A program made the position numbers and the translations under genes. The notes beneath the pieces were generated by a model. That model was not told the origin of the DNA. It saw only the letters and a program-made list of their open reading frames with translations, and did not search any database. Of a DNA stretch of 64,000 nt, positions 1 through 7,731 are shown piece by piece (within the stretch, counting starts at the first letter, position 1; each line of letters starts with the position of its first letter). This DNA is from Modestobacter sp. VKM Ac-2982 (GTDB lineage Bacteria > Actinomycetota > Actinomycetes > Mycobacteriales > Geodermatophilaceae): assembly GCF_026967935.1 (NCBI RefSeq), contig NZ_JAPVBL010000005.1:258994-322993 (forward strand), written 5' to 3'.

Positions 1-1234
1 CGTCCAGTTCCGCACGGGCACCCGCGTGCACACCGGCCGCGTCGGGCCCGACGGAGACGACGAGGTCGACCCCGGCGCGCACGGCGTCCCGGCCCAGCTC
101 CTCGTGCGCGGCCCCGGCGGTGGGGCCGAGCTCCCCCATCGCACCGAGCACGGCGATCCGGCGGCGGCCCCGCAGCCGGCGGAGCGCGGCCAGCGCGGCC
201 CGCATCGACTCGGGGTTGGCGTTGTAGGCGTCGTTGACGACGGTCACGCCGTCGGCGCGGGTGGTGACCTCCATCCGCCAGCGGCTGCGCGGCGCGGCGG
301 CCGACAGAGCCTGCGCGACCGCGGCGGGCGCCATCCCGGCGGCCAGCGCCGCGCCGGCGGCGGACAGTGCGTTGGCGACCTGGTGCACGCCGACGACCTG
401 CAGGGCGACCGGGTGCTGCTCCCCGCGGGCGCGGAGGGTGAACCGGGCGCGGGCGGCGTCGTCGAGCTCGACGTCGGTGGCCCGCACGTCGGCGTGCTCG
501 GCCAGCCCGGTGGTCAGCACCGCGGCCTGCGTGCGCGGGGCCATGCCGGCCACCCGGGCGTCGTCGGCGTTGAGCACCGCCGTGCCGCTGGCCGGCAGGG
601 CCGCCACCAGCTCGCCCTTGCTGGTGGCGATCACCTCGGCGCTGCCGAACTCGCCGAGGTGGGCGGAGCCGACGTTGAGCACGACGCCGATGGCCGGCCG
701 GGCGATCCCGCACAGCCGGGCGATGTGGCCGGGGCCGCGGGAGCCCATCTCCAGCACCAGGAAGCGGGTGTCCGCGTCGGCGGAGAGCACGGTCAGCGGC
801 AGGCCGATGTCGTTGTTGAACGAGCCCTGCGGGCTGACGGTCGGGCCCGCAGCGGCCAGCACCTGGCCGAGCAGGTCCTTGGTCGAGGTCTTGCCGGAGG
901 ACCCGGTGACGCCGACGGTCACCAGCCCCGCCGCCACCAGCCGGCCGTGCACCGCCGCGGCCAGCCGGCCCAGGGCCGCCACCGGGTCAGCGACCACGAC
1001 ACAGGGCAGGGCGGGGTCGGCGCGGGCGGTCAGTGCCCCGGCCGCGCCCGCCGCGGCGGCGGCGGGGAGGAAGTCGGCGCCGTCCACCCGTTCCCCGGGG
1101 AGGGCGACGAAGAGGTCGCCGGGGGCCACCGCACGGGAGTCGACCAGCACGGCGCCGGTCACCGTGGCGGAGCCATCACCGACGAGATCGCCGTCGACGG
1201 CCGCGGCCACCTCGGCCAGCGTCAGGGCGATCAC
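1..1234 (-). CDS. murF: UDP-N-acetylmuramoyl-tripeptide--D-alanyl-D-alanine ligase MurF (3' end outside window)
   Basis: MurF adds D-Ala-D-Ala to UDP-MurNAc-tripeptide in the cytoplasm, the last soluble step of peptidoglycan precursor synthesis. About 411 codons are visible; the C-terminus lies beyond position 1. The ATP-binding loop GVTGSSGKTS is at residues 108-117, and an NxGxAHxGxF-type segment (NVGSAHLGEFGS) follows in the central Mur ligase domain. The start is GTG at 1234..1232, with AGGAGG about five bases upstream, supplied by the end of the preceding repeat unit. The GTG overlaps the stop of a 26-codon mini-ORF (GTGA). It is the most distal visible gene of the mraZ-murF operon. Confidence 0.95.
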   Translation of the reverse strand, partial: MIALTLAEVAAAVDGDLVGDGSATVTGAVLVDSRAVAPGDLFVALPGERVDGADFLPAAAAAGAAGALTARADPALPCVVVADPVAALGRLAAAVHGRLVAAGLVTVGVTGSSGKTSTKDLLGQVLAAAGPTVSPQGSFNNDIGLPLTVLSADADTRFLVLEMGSRGPGHIARLCGIARPAIGVVLNVGSAHLGEFGSAEVIATSKGELVAALPASGTAVLNADDARVAGMAPRTQAAVLTTGLAEHADVRATDVELDDAARARFTLRARGEQHPVALQVVGVHQVANALSAAGAALAAGMAPAAVAQALSAAAPRSRWRMEVTTRADGVTVVNDAYNANPESMRAALAALRRLRGRRRIAVLGAMGELGPTAGAAHEELGRDAVRAGVDLVVSVGPDAAGVHAGARAELD

Positions 1235-1311
1235 GCGTCCTCCTCGCTGGCGCTCGTCGGCCGCGTGCTCGACGATGCTGCGCTCATGCGTGACCTCGCA
1301 AGCTCGGTCAC
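1231..1311 (-). CDS. 26-codon mini-ORF B, second unit of the murE-murF repeat
   Basis: This short frame starts GTG at 1311 and ends TGA at 1233..1231. Its start overlaps the stop of mini-ORF A (GTGA), and its stop overlaps the murF start (GTGA). The encoded peptide is rich in Ser, Ala, Thr and Arg (core MSAASSSTRPTSASE) and ends EEDA. It carries a strong AGGAGG near its end that serves murF. Whether the peptide is functional is unknown; the arrangement suggests translational coupling between murE and murF. Confidence 0.5.
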   Translation of the reverse strand: MTELARSRMSAASSSTRPTSASEEDA

Positions 1312-1395
1312 GAGTCCACCTCGCTGGCGCTCGTCGGCCGCGTGCTCGACGATGCTGCGCTCATGCGTGACCTCGCGAGCTCGATCACGTACCCA
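1242..1395. repeat. Two tandem 77-bp repeats between murE and murF
   Basis: Unit 1 is 1242-1318 and unit 2 is 1319-1395; they differ at only a few positions. The 77-bp period equals an 81-base ORF minus a 4-base GTGA overlap, so each copy restarts translation in a new frame without leaving untranslated bases. I saw no further copy elsewhere in the window. Confidence 0.9.
1308..1388 (-). CDS. 26-codon mini-ORF A, first unit of the murE-murF repeat
   Basis: The frame starts GTG at 1388..1386, inside a GTGA overlap with the murE stop, and ends TGA at 1310..1308, inside a GTGA overlap with mini-ORF B. The peptide is nearly identical to that of mini-ORF B (same core MSAASSSTRPTSASE, ending VDS). 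It has no recognisable domain. It may exist only as a coupling device or as part of a dispersed repeat. Confidence 0.5.
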   Translation of the reverse strand: MIELARSRMSAASSSTRPTSASEVDS

Positions 1396-2983
1396 CCTCG
1401 ATGGCGGCCAGCAGCTCGTGCAGCACCACGCGGTCGTCGAAGGGCAGCACCTGACCGCCCACCTCCTGACCCGTCTCGTGGCCCTTGCCGGCCACGAGCA
1501 GCGTGTCACCCGGTCGCGCGAGCCCGACGGCGGCCGCCAGGGCGGCCCGCCGGTCGCCGATCTCCAGCAGCTCGGCGCGCTGGTCGGCCGGGACGTCGCC
1601 GGCACCGGCGCGCATCGCCGCGCGGATGGCCGCCGGGTCCTCCGACCGCGGGTTGTCGTCGGTGACCACCAGCACGTCGCTGCCGGCCGCCGCGGCGGCG
1701 CCCATCCCCGGCCGCTTCCCCGGGTCGCGGTCACCGCCGCAGCCCAGCACGGTGATCAGCCGCCCCGGGGTCGCCGGGCGCAGTGCGGCCAGCGCGGTCT
1801 GCACCGCGTCGGGGGTGTGCGCGTAGTCGACGACGGCCACGAAGGGCTGACCGGCGTCCACCGGCTCCATCCGCCCGGGGACGACGGTCAGCGCGATCCC
1901 GGGCAGCGCCGTCTCCGGCGGCACGCCGACGGCGTCCAGCAGCGCCACGGCGAGCACCGCGTTCGCCACGTTGAAGCTGCCGGGCAACCGCAGCTGCGCG
2001 GGCCAGCTGCGCCCACCGGGGCCGTGCAGCGTGAAGGTCGACCCACCGGTGGGGACGGCGGCCACGTCGGTGGCCGACCAGTCCGCACCCGGGGCACCGC
2101 AGCCGGAGACGGTGACCGTGCCCGGGCGGACCAGCCGCCGCCCGGCGGGGTCGTCGACGTCGACCACCTCGACGGCGGCCCGCCCGTCGAACAGCAGCGC
2201 CTTGGCCTGGAAGTAGCTCTCCGGGTCGCCGTGGAAGTCCAGGTGGTCGCGGGAGAGGTTGGTGAACCCGGCCGCGGCGAAGCGCACCCCACCGACCCGG
2301 CCCTGCACCAGCGCGTGGCTGGAGACCTCCATGACCACCGCGCGGACGCCGGAGTCGACCATCGTGCCGAGCAGGGCGTGCACGTCGGCCGCCTCCGGCG
2401 TGGTGCGGACGCTGGGCAGCTCGGTGGTCACCGGCGTCCCGTCGGCGTCCCGGCCGCGGATGCGGGTCTGCACCGTGCCGATCAGGCCGCTGGCCCATCC
2501 GGCGGCGGCCAGGCCGGCCTCGACCAGGTAGCTCGTCGTCGTCTTGCCGTTGGTGCCGGTGATGCCCAGCACGCTGAGCTGCTCGCTGGGGAGCCCGTAG
2601 ACCCGGGAGGCGACCGCGCCGAGCACGGAGCGCGGGTCCTCCACCACGCAGACCGGCAGCCCGGTGGCCCGGGCCGGCTCCTCCCCCGCCGGGTCGGTCA
2701 GCACCGCGCGGGCACCGCGCGCGGCCGCGTCGGCGGTGTAGCGGGCGCCGTGGGTGCGGGCGCCGGGCAGCGCGGCGTACAGGTCACCGGGGCGGACGTC
2801 GCCGGAGGCGTGGGTGACACCGGTGACGGCCACGGTGGTCGGACCGGTCACCGGGGCGCCGACGAGGTCGGCGAGATCACCGAGGGAGAGCGGGCGGTTC
2901 CCGGCCGGCCGGGACGCCGCCCCGGGCGCAGTCGGGGTCACGACGGTCCAATCTACCGGCGCGGAGGAGCGCGACCCGATCAC
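1385..2983 (-). CDS. murE: UDP-N-acetylmuramoyl-L-alanyl-D-glutamate--2,6-diaminopimelate ligase MurE
   Basis: MurE adds the third stem-peptide residue to UDP-MurNAc-L-Ala-D-Glu in the cytoplasm. The 532-residue product has the ATP loop GITGTNGKTTT at residues 140-150 and DNPR at 443-446. DNPR is the signature of enzymes that select meso-diaminopimelate rather than lysine. The GTG start at 2983 has GGAG seven bases upstream; a second in-frame GTG at 2941 lacks a ribosome binding site but fits some homologues. It follows ftsI in the same operon, and its TGA overlaps the first mini-ORF leading to murF. Confidence 0.96.
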   Translation of the reverse strand: MIGSRSSAPVDWTVVTPTAPGAASRPAGNRPLSLGDLADLVGAPVTGPTTVAVTGVTHASGDVRPGDLYAALPGARTHGARYTADAAARGARAVLTDPAGEEPARATGLPVCVVEDPRSVLGAVASRVYGLPSEQLSVLGITGTNGKTTTSYLVEAGLAAAGWASGLIGTVQTRIRGRDADGTPVTTELPSVRTTPEAADVHALLGTMVDSGVRAVVMEVSSHALVQGRVGGVRFAAAGFTNLSRDHLDFHGDPESYFQAKALLFDGRAAVEVVDVDDPAGRRLVRPGTVTVSGCGAPGADWSATDVAAVPTGGSTFTLHGPGGRSWPAQLRLPGSFNVANAVLAVALLDAVGVPPETALPGIALTVVPGRMEPVDAGQPFVAVVDYAHTPDAVQTALAALRPATPGRLITVLGCGGDRDPGKRPGMGAAAAAGSDVLVVTDDNPRSEDPAAIRAAMRAGAGDVPADQRAELLEIGDRRAALAAAVGLARPGDTLLVAGKGHETGQEVGGQVLPFDDRVVLHELLAAIEVGT

Positions 2984-3036
2984 CTGGCGGCTCCGTGTCG
3001 CACCGGCGGGTGGCCGGCTCCCTGCGCCGACGGGGT

Positions 3037-4899
3037 TCAGGGGACGGTGAGGGTGAAGTCCGGGCGGGGCGCGCCGGAGGGGACGACGCCCCCGGAGATC
3101 AGTGCGTACCGCATGACGTCCGCGAAGACCGGGGCTGCCACCTGGCCGCCCTCGGCGTCGCTGGTGGGCCGCTCGAGGTCGACGGCCACCACGTACTGCG
3201 GGTCGTCGGCCGGGGCGTAGCCGACGAAGGTGGTGAAGTAGCCGCCGCCGGCGTAGCCGCCCGTCTCGGGGTTGGCCCGCTGGGCGGTGCCGGTCTTGCC
3301 GGCGACCCGGAAGCCGTCGATCTCGCCCAGCGGTGCGGTGCCCCCGGGGCCGACCACCGCCTCGAGCATGTAGGTCAGCTGGTCCGCGGTGGACTCGCTG
3401 ACCACCCGCACGCCCTCCGGCCGTGGCACCTCGGTGGCCGTGCCGTCCTCGGCGGTGAGCGAGGACACCACCCGCGGGGCGATTCGCACGCCGTCGTTGG
3501 CGAGGGCCTGGTACGCCGACGCCATCTGCAGGGTGGTCACCGAGACGCCCTGGCCGATCGGCACGTTGGCCGCGCGGCTGGCGGTCCAGTCCGCCGCGTC
3601 CTCCAGGATGCCGGCGCTCTCGCCGGGGAGCTCGATGCCGGTGGTCGAGCCGAAGCCGAAGTCCTGCAGGTACTGCTCGAGCGTGCTGTCCCCGATCTCC
3701 CGGGCCAGCATGATCGACCCGACGTTGCTGGACTTGGCGAGGATCCCGGTGACGGTGAAGTCGATCGGCTCGTGGTCGTGGGCGTCGGTGACCACGACGT
3801 CGCCGGCCTGGATGTGCCCGTCCACGTTGAGCACCGTGTCCTTGGTGGCCTTGCCCTCCTCGATGGCGGCGGCCAGGGTGACCGCCTTCATCACCGAGCC
3901 CGGCTCGTACACCTCGGAGAGGACCGGGTTGCCCAGCAGCGCCGGGTCGGTGGTGTTGTAGCTGCCCGGGTCGTAGCCGGGGCAGGAGGCCATCGCCACC
4001 ACCTCGCCGGTCTGCACGTCCTGGACCACGGCTGACGCCGTGGCCGTCGCCTCGTCGGCGCAGGCCGCGTCCAGCGTCTGCTGCACGACGAACTGCAGGT
4101 CCTGGTCCAGCGTCAGCTGCACGGTGCTGCCGTCGGTCGCCGGCTGGGTGTCGTCGATGCCCGAGGGGATCGGGTTGCCGACGCCGTCCACCTCGATCCG
4201 CTCCTCGCCGTCGACCCCGGCCAGGTGCTCCTCGAAGGTCTGCTCGATCCCGGCAAGGCCGTCGCCCTCCTTGCCGACGAAGCCGACCAGCTGGCCGCCG
4301 ACCGCGCCCGCCGGGTAGAGCCGCACGGGGTCGTCCTGGAAGACCAGGCCGGCCTGGGTGGAGGCCGGCAGCTCCCGGATCTGGTCGGTGACGTCGGTGC
4401 TCACCTCGTCCGCCAGGACGACGTAGCGCCCCTCCCGGGAGAGCTTCTCGACCAGCTCGTCGACCGGGATGCCGAGCAGCGTGGTCAACGCCAGCGCCGT
4501 CCGGGTGGGGTCGGAGACCAGCGTCGGGTCGGCCGTGACCCGCTTGGCGTCCACGGAGTAGGCGAGCACCTTGCCGTTGCGGTCGACGATCTCCCCCCGC
4601 ACGGCCTCGATCGGGTATGTGCGCATCCGGTCGTTCTCGGCCGCCTGCGCGTAGGCGGCCCCGTCGACCCCCTGGAGCACCACGAGCTTGCCGACCACCA
4701 CCACCAGCAGGGTGATCAGGAACGCCAGCCCCCAGCGGTTGCGCTGGTCGCGCTGCGTCAGGCCGAGTGGCTGGAGGCGCCGCGCCCCGGGCTCGCGACG
4801 CCCGCGCGGCGCACCGCGCCCGGCCGGCCCGGTGGGCCGCGGCGGGGTGCGGCGGCCCCCGGCCGGACGATGCGGCGGGAGAGGACCTGCAGGGGGCAC
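3037..4899 (-). CDS. ftsI: Septal peptidoglycan transpeptidase FtsI (class B penicillin-binding protein, PbpB)
   Basis: FtsI cross-links septal peptidoglycan and works with FtsW in the divisome. The 620-residue protein has a basic, Pro-rich cytoplasmic tail (1-53), one membrane anchor near 56-75, a PBP dimer domain and a C-terminal transpeptidase domain. The active-site motifs are present: SVMK with the acyl-ester serine at 335, SSN at 390-392 and KTGT at 535-538. The gene lies three bases after the ftsL-like gene and before murE, the usual dcw order. The nearest mycobacterial counterpart is Rv2163c. Confidence 0.95.
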   Translation of the reverse strand: MPPAGPLPPHRPAGGRRTPPRPTGPAGRGAPRGRREPGARRLQPLGLTQRDQRNRWGLAFLITLLVVVVGKLVVLQGVDGAAYAQAAENDRMRTYPIEAVRGEIVDRNGKVLAYSVDAKRVTADPTLVSDPTRTALALTTLLGIPVDELVEKLSREGRYVVLADEVSTDVTDQIRELPASTQAGLVFQDDPVRLYPAGAVGGQLVGFVGKEGDGLAGIEQTFEEHLAGVDGEERIEVDGVGNPIPSGIDDTQPATDGSTVQLTLDQDLQFVVQQTLDAACADEATATASAVVQDVQTGEVVAMASCPGYDPGSYNTTDPALLGNPVLSEVYEPGSVMKAVTLAAAIEEGKATKDTVLNVDGHIQAGDVVVTDAHDHEPIDFTVTGILAKSSNVGSIMLAREIGDSTLEQYLQDFGFGSTTGIELPGESAGILEDAADWTASRAANVPIGQGVSVTTLQMASAYQALANDGVRIAPRVVSSLTAEDGTATEVPRPEGVRVVSESTADQLTYMLEAVVGPGGTAPLGEIDGFRVAGKTGTAQRANPETGGYAGGGYFTTFVGYAPADDPQYVVAVDLERPTSDAEGGQVAAPVFADVMRYALISGGVVPSGAPRPDFTLTVP

Positions 4900-4902
4900 G
4901 GA

Positions 4903-5781
4903 TCAGTTCCCGGGGGTCGGCGACACGGGGTCGGTGGGCGCGTTCTCGGTGGGCGCGTTGTCGGTGGCCCCGGGTTCGGGGGCCGCGGCGTCGGCGGGGG
5001 CGGGCTCGGCGGGGGCGTCGGCGGGGGCGGGCTGTGGCGCGGTGGCCCCGTCGGCCGCCGGGTCGGCGGCCCCCGGCTCGACCGGTGCCGTCGCCGGGGT
5101 CGCGCTGCCCAGCAGCACGGAGCTGCCGTCGGGCTGCAGCACCAGGTGGGCTGCGTCCCCCGGCCGGACCAGCCCGACCGCGGCTGCGGCGCGGGCCAGT
5201 TCGGCTGCAGTGTCGGCAGCGATCACCTGCTGCTCCAGTCGAGTGACCTCCTTGGCCTGCTCGGCCATCGCGACCCGCTGCTCGGTGGCGCGCAGGGAGT
5301 CCACGGCGATCGCGGTGTTGAGCAGCAGGAGGCCCAGCGTCGTCCCGACCAGCAGGGCGACGAGCACGGCGACGAAGGGCGCCCGGCGACCGCGCAGCAC
5401 CGCCCGCCGGCTGCCGCGGGGGGCCCGCGCCGGGGTCGGCACCAGCCGCAGCTGCGGGCCGCTCGGGACCGGTCCGCTGCGCCGGGGCGGGGCGACCCGG
5501 GGCACGTGCACCGGGCCGGTGGTCGCCCGGCCGGTGGTCCGGGCCGTCGTGGTGCGGGCAGTCGTGGTGCGGGCCGTCGTGGTGCGTGCCGTCGTCGTCC
5601 GTGCGGCCGGCGTCCGGGCCGTCGTGGTCCGTGCGGTCGTCGTCCGGGCCGTGCCCGTGCGGCCGGTGCCCGCCCGGGTCGCACCGGTGCGGGCGGTGGC
5701 GCCCTGGGACTGACTGCGGGACTGGCCGGTGCGGGGGGTCGGTGCACTGGTCCGGGGGACGGACCGCGCCGGCTGGCTCAT
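4903..5781 (-). CDS. FtsL-like divisome protein with Thr-Arg pentapeptide repeats
   Basis: Position between rsmH and ftsI, one transmembrane segment (about residues 133-155, [16 protein letters not shown]) and a short coiled-coil-like stretch ([17 protein letters not shown]) identify it as the FtsL/septum-formation-initiator type scaffold that binds FtsB and FtsQ. The 292-residue length is well above the usual FtsL size. The N-terminal cytoplasmic part carries about eight ARTTT-type pentapeptides (near residues 45-88), and the extracytoplasmic C-terminus is an Ala/Pro/Glu-rich tail. The ATG overlaps the rsmH stop (ATGA). Sequence similarity to FtsL is weak, so the name rests mainly on position and topology. 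Confidence 0.75.
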   Translation of the reverse strand: MSQPARSVPRTSAPTPRTGQSRSQSQGATARTGATRAGTGRTGTARTTTARTTTARTPAARTTTARTTTARTTTARTTTARTTGRATTGPVHVPRVAPPRRSGPVPSGPQLRLVPTPARAPRGSRRAVLRGRRAPFVAVLVALLVGTTLGLLLLNTAIAVDSLRATEQRVAMAEQAKEVTRLEQQVIAADTAAELARAAAAVGLVRPGDAAHLVLQPDGSSVLLGSATPATAPVEPGAADPAADGATAPQPAPADAPAEPAPADAAAPEPGATDNAPTENAPTDPVSPTPGN

Positions 5782-6755
5782 GCCGCCCGCCGGACGCGCT
5801 CGGCGGCCCGCACCCGGGCCGAGGCCGACCGCGGGTTGACGGCGAGCTCGGCCTCGCCGGGTGCCTCGCCGCCCCGGGTGACCAGCTTCAGCACCGGTGC
5901 GTGCTCGGGCATCGGGACCGGCATGCCGGGCGGGGTGCGGTCGACGGCTTCTGCGGCGAGCGTCTGCTTCACGATGCGGTCCTCGAGGGAGTGGAAGCTG
6001 ATCACGACCAGTCGGCCACCGATCGCAAGGGCGTCGATGGCGGCGGGCAGGGCCCGGGAGAGCACCCCGAGTTCGTCGTTGACCTCGATCCGGAGGGCCT
6101 GGAAGGTCCGCTTGGCCGGGTGTCCCCCGGTGCGGCGGGTGGCCGCGGGGATCGCCGAGCGCACGAGCTCGGCCAGCCGGGCGGTACCGGTGAACGGCTC
6201 CCGGGCGCGCTCCCGCTCGATGGCGGAGGCGATCCGGCCGGCGAAGCGCTCCTCGCCGTAGACCTTCAGCACCCGGGTGAGCTCGCCCCGGGAGTAGGTG
6301 TTGACCACGTCGGCGGCGGTGCGGGGCCCGGTGGGGTCCATCCGCATGTCCAGCGGTGCGTCGGTGGAGTAGCTGAAGCCGCGGGTGGGGCGGTCCAGCT
6401 GCAGGGAGGAGACGCCGAGGTCGAACAGGATGCCCTGCACCTCCTCGACCCCCAGGTCGGCCAGCACGTCGGGCAGCTCGTCGAAGACGGCGGGCACCAG
6501 CGTGGTGCGCTCCGTGTGACCGGCCGCGGCGATCCGGGCGGCGGCCTCGGCGCGGGCGTCGGGGTCGCGGTCCAGGCCGATCAGCCGGAGCCCGGGGTGG
6601 GCCGCGAGCAGGGCCAGGGAGTGGCCGGCCAGCCCCAGCGTGCAGTCGACCAGGACGGCGCCCGGCGCCTGCAGCGCGGGGTCGAGCAGCTCGGTCACCC
6701 GGTCGAGGAGGACGGGGACGTGCAGCGCGGGCCCGGAGGCCTCGGGGCTGCTCAT
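5778..6755 (-). CDS. rsmH: 16S rRNA (cytosine(1402)-N4)-methyltransferase RsmH (MraW)
   Basis: RsmH methylates N4 of C1402 in the ribosomal decoding centre using S-adenosylmethionine. The 325-residue product has the SAM motif [11 protein letters not shown] near residue 35, the [12 protein letters not shown] block and the C-terminal [10 protein letters not shown] motif typical of the family. The ATG at 6755 has GAGGAG upstream. It is the second gene of the mraZ operon, is preceded by a structured leader (6894-7023), and its TGA overlaps the start of the ftsL-like gene. Confidence 0.96.
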   Translation of the reverse strand: MSSPEASGPALHVPVLLDRVTELLDPALQAPGAVLVDCTLGLAGHSLALLAAHPGLRLIGLDRDPDARAEAAARIAAAGHTERTTLVPAVFDELPDVLADLGVEEVQGILFDLGVSSLQLDRPTRGFSYSTDAPLDMRMDPTGPRTAADVVNTYSRGELTRVLKVYGEERFAGRIASAIERERAREPFTGTARLAELVRSAIPAATRRTGGHPAKRTFQALRIEVNDELGVLSRALPAAIDALAIGGRLVVISFHSLEDRIVKQTLAAEAVDRTPPGMPVPMPEHAPVLKLVTRGGEAPGEAELAVNPRSASARVRAAERVRRAA

Positions 6756-6893
6756 CGACGGCTCCTCTCGCTGCGCAGGGGCGGACAGGACGGGGGGCGT
6801 GCAGGTGGGGCGCAGTGGGGTGGGTGGTGCGCAGTGGAGCGCGGGTGGGGCGGGGAGCGGGCCCTGCCCCGGCCCGCTGCCCCGCCTGGCTCG

Positions 6894-7023
6894 CCTGGCG
6901 CCGGGGAAGCGGTACCAGGTGGAGCCGGGCTGGGGCAGCTGGGCGGTCGGTGCGGTGGACGTCGAGCCGGGGGGAAGTCGGCTCGCTGTCCGGACCCGGT
7001 CGAGCCGGGGGGAAGTCGGCTCG
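6894..7023 (-). ncRNA. Three hairpins with CUUCCCC loops in the mraZ-rsmH spacer (mraW RNA motif-like leader)
   Basis: In the 326-base gene-free stretch 6756-7081, read on the minus strand, an exact 25-base repeat occurs twice (7023..6999 and 6985..6961). Each copy folds as CGAGCC / GGCTCG around the loop GACTTCCCCCC. A third hairpin at 6919..6894 has arms CCTGG/CCAGG, extended by further pairs, around GCTTCCCC. As I recall it, the described actinobacterial mraW RNA motif is a hairpin with a conserved C-rich loop upstream of mraW/rsmH operons, which fits position and loop. The rest of the spacer is C-rich on this strand with no ORF I can support. Confidence 0.75.
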
Positions 7024-7081
7024 TGCGGGGTGGCGCGGTCCTGCGGTGGGGTCGTTCCGTGGGGTCGGGTGGGGGGTCGAC

Positions 7082-7516
7082 TCAGGACAGGGTCGGCATC
7101 CCCTCGCTCTCCATGGCGGCGAAGACGGCCTCCTGCTCTGCCACGTAGGCGTCCCAGGTGCCGGAGTCCCAGATCTCGAAGCGGGTGTCCACGCCGACGA
7201 CGACGACGTCGCGGTCCAGGCCGGCGTACTCCCGCAGGCTCGCCGGGATGGTGATCCGGCCGGTCTTGTCCGCCTCGACCTCGACCATCGAGCCGAAGCT
7301 CATCCGGGCGTGCATGCGGGCGGCGTTGGTGTCGGCCGGCGCCATGGACTTCAGCGCGGCGCTCTGCTCGGCGACCCGGGTCATGGTCAGGCCGTAGACG
7401 CAGCGCTCCTGGCCCTTCTTGATCACCATGCCGTCGGCCACCAGCTCGCGGTAGCGGACCGGGAGGGCGAGCCGGCCCTTCTCGTCGAGCCGCAGGGGGT
7501 AGCTGCCGACGAACAC
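7082..7516 (-). CDS. mraZ: Transcriptional regulator MraZ
   Basis: MraZ is a DNA-binding repressor of its own division/cell-wall operon. It has two SpoVT/AbrB-like halves, each with the family signature: [16 protein letters not shown] near the N-terminus and [18 protein letters not shown] in the second half. With GTG at 7516 the protein has 144 residues, matching the family length (about 143); a longer frame to 7717 would add a non-conserved tail over the operator. AGGGGG lies about seven bases upstream. The MraZ boxes at 7579-7623 imply autoregulation. Confidence 0.95.
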   Translation of the reverse strand: MFVGSYPLRLDEKGRLALPVRYRELVADGMVIKKGQERCVYGLTMTRVAEQSAALKSMAPADTNAARMHARMSFGSMVEVEADKTGRITIPASLREYAGLDRDVVVVGVDTRFEIWDSGTWDAYVAEQEAVFAAMESEGMPTLS

Positions 7517-7578
7517 CGGATCACCCCCTGCATCAGTCCTCCTGTGGTCGTGCCGGGCACCATCCGTGGCCCCTGCCT

Positions 7579-7623
7579 CCCCATTGCGCGACACAGTAAC
7601 CCACTGGCCCCCACTGGACACCA
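7579..7623 (-). promoter_or_regulatory. mraZ: MraZ boxes (operator of the mraZ operon)
   Basis: On the minus strand TGGTG (7623..7619), TGGGG (7613..7609) and TGGGT (7603..7599) recur at exactly 10-bp intervals with 5-bp spacers. A further TGGGG lies 20 bp on (7583..7579). This is the tandem TGGGN-N5 pattern bound by MraZ. The boxes lie 63-107 bp upstream of the mraZ start and cover the spacer and -35 zone of the predicted promoter, consistent with repression. Confidence 0.88.
7593..7598 (-). promoter_or_regulatory. Predicted -10 element of the mraZ operon
   Basis: TACTGT on the minus strand matches the TANNNT -10 consensus and abuts the MraZ box TGGGT. No good -35 is seen; the position where it would lie is occupied by the upstream boxes. 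Transcription would begin near 7586, giving a leader of about 70 bases. Confidence 0.5.
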
Positions 7624-7718
7624 CTCCACGCCGTGTCGTCCCCTTCCCTCCACCGGCCCCCACCGACCACCTCCGGGCCGCGGAACGGGATCGACCGTGC
7701 GCGCCGCTGAGCAGCACG

Positions 7719-7724
7719 TACCGT
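7719..7724 (+). promoter_or_regulatory. Predicted leaderless -10 element for moxR
   Basis: TACCGT (TANNNT) is followed by seven bases and then GTG at 7732. This spacing puts transcription start at or next to the start codon, as in actinobacterial leaderless mRNAs. It argues for the 7732 start rather than the GTG at 7723, which overlaps the hexamer. Confidence 0.5.
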
Positions 7725-7731
7725 GAGCGGG

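Noticed and set aside
26..3220. Very long plus-strand open frame (1064 codons) across murF and murE
   Set aside because: It is the GC-skew shadow of genes on the other strand; its translation is low-complexity Gly/Arg/His with no domain, and it contradicts two certain genes.
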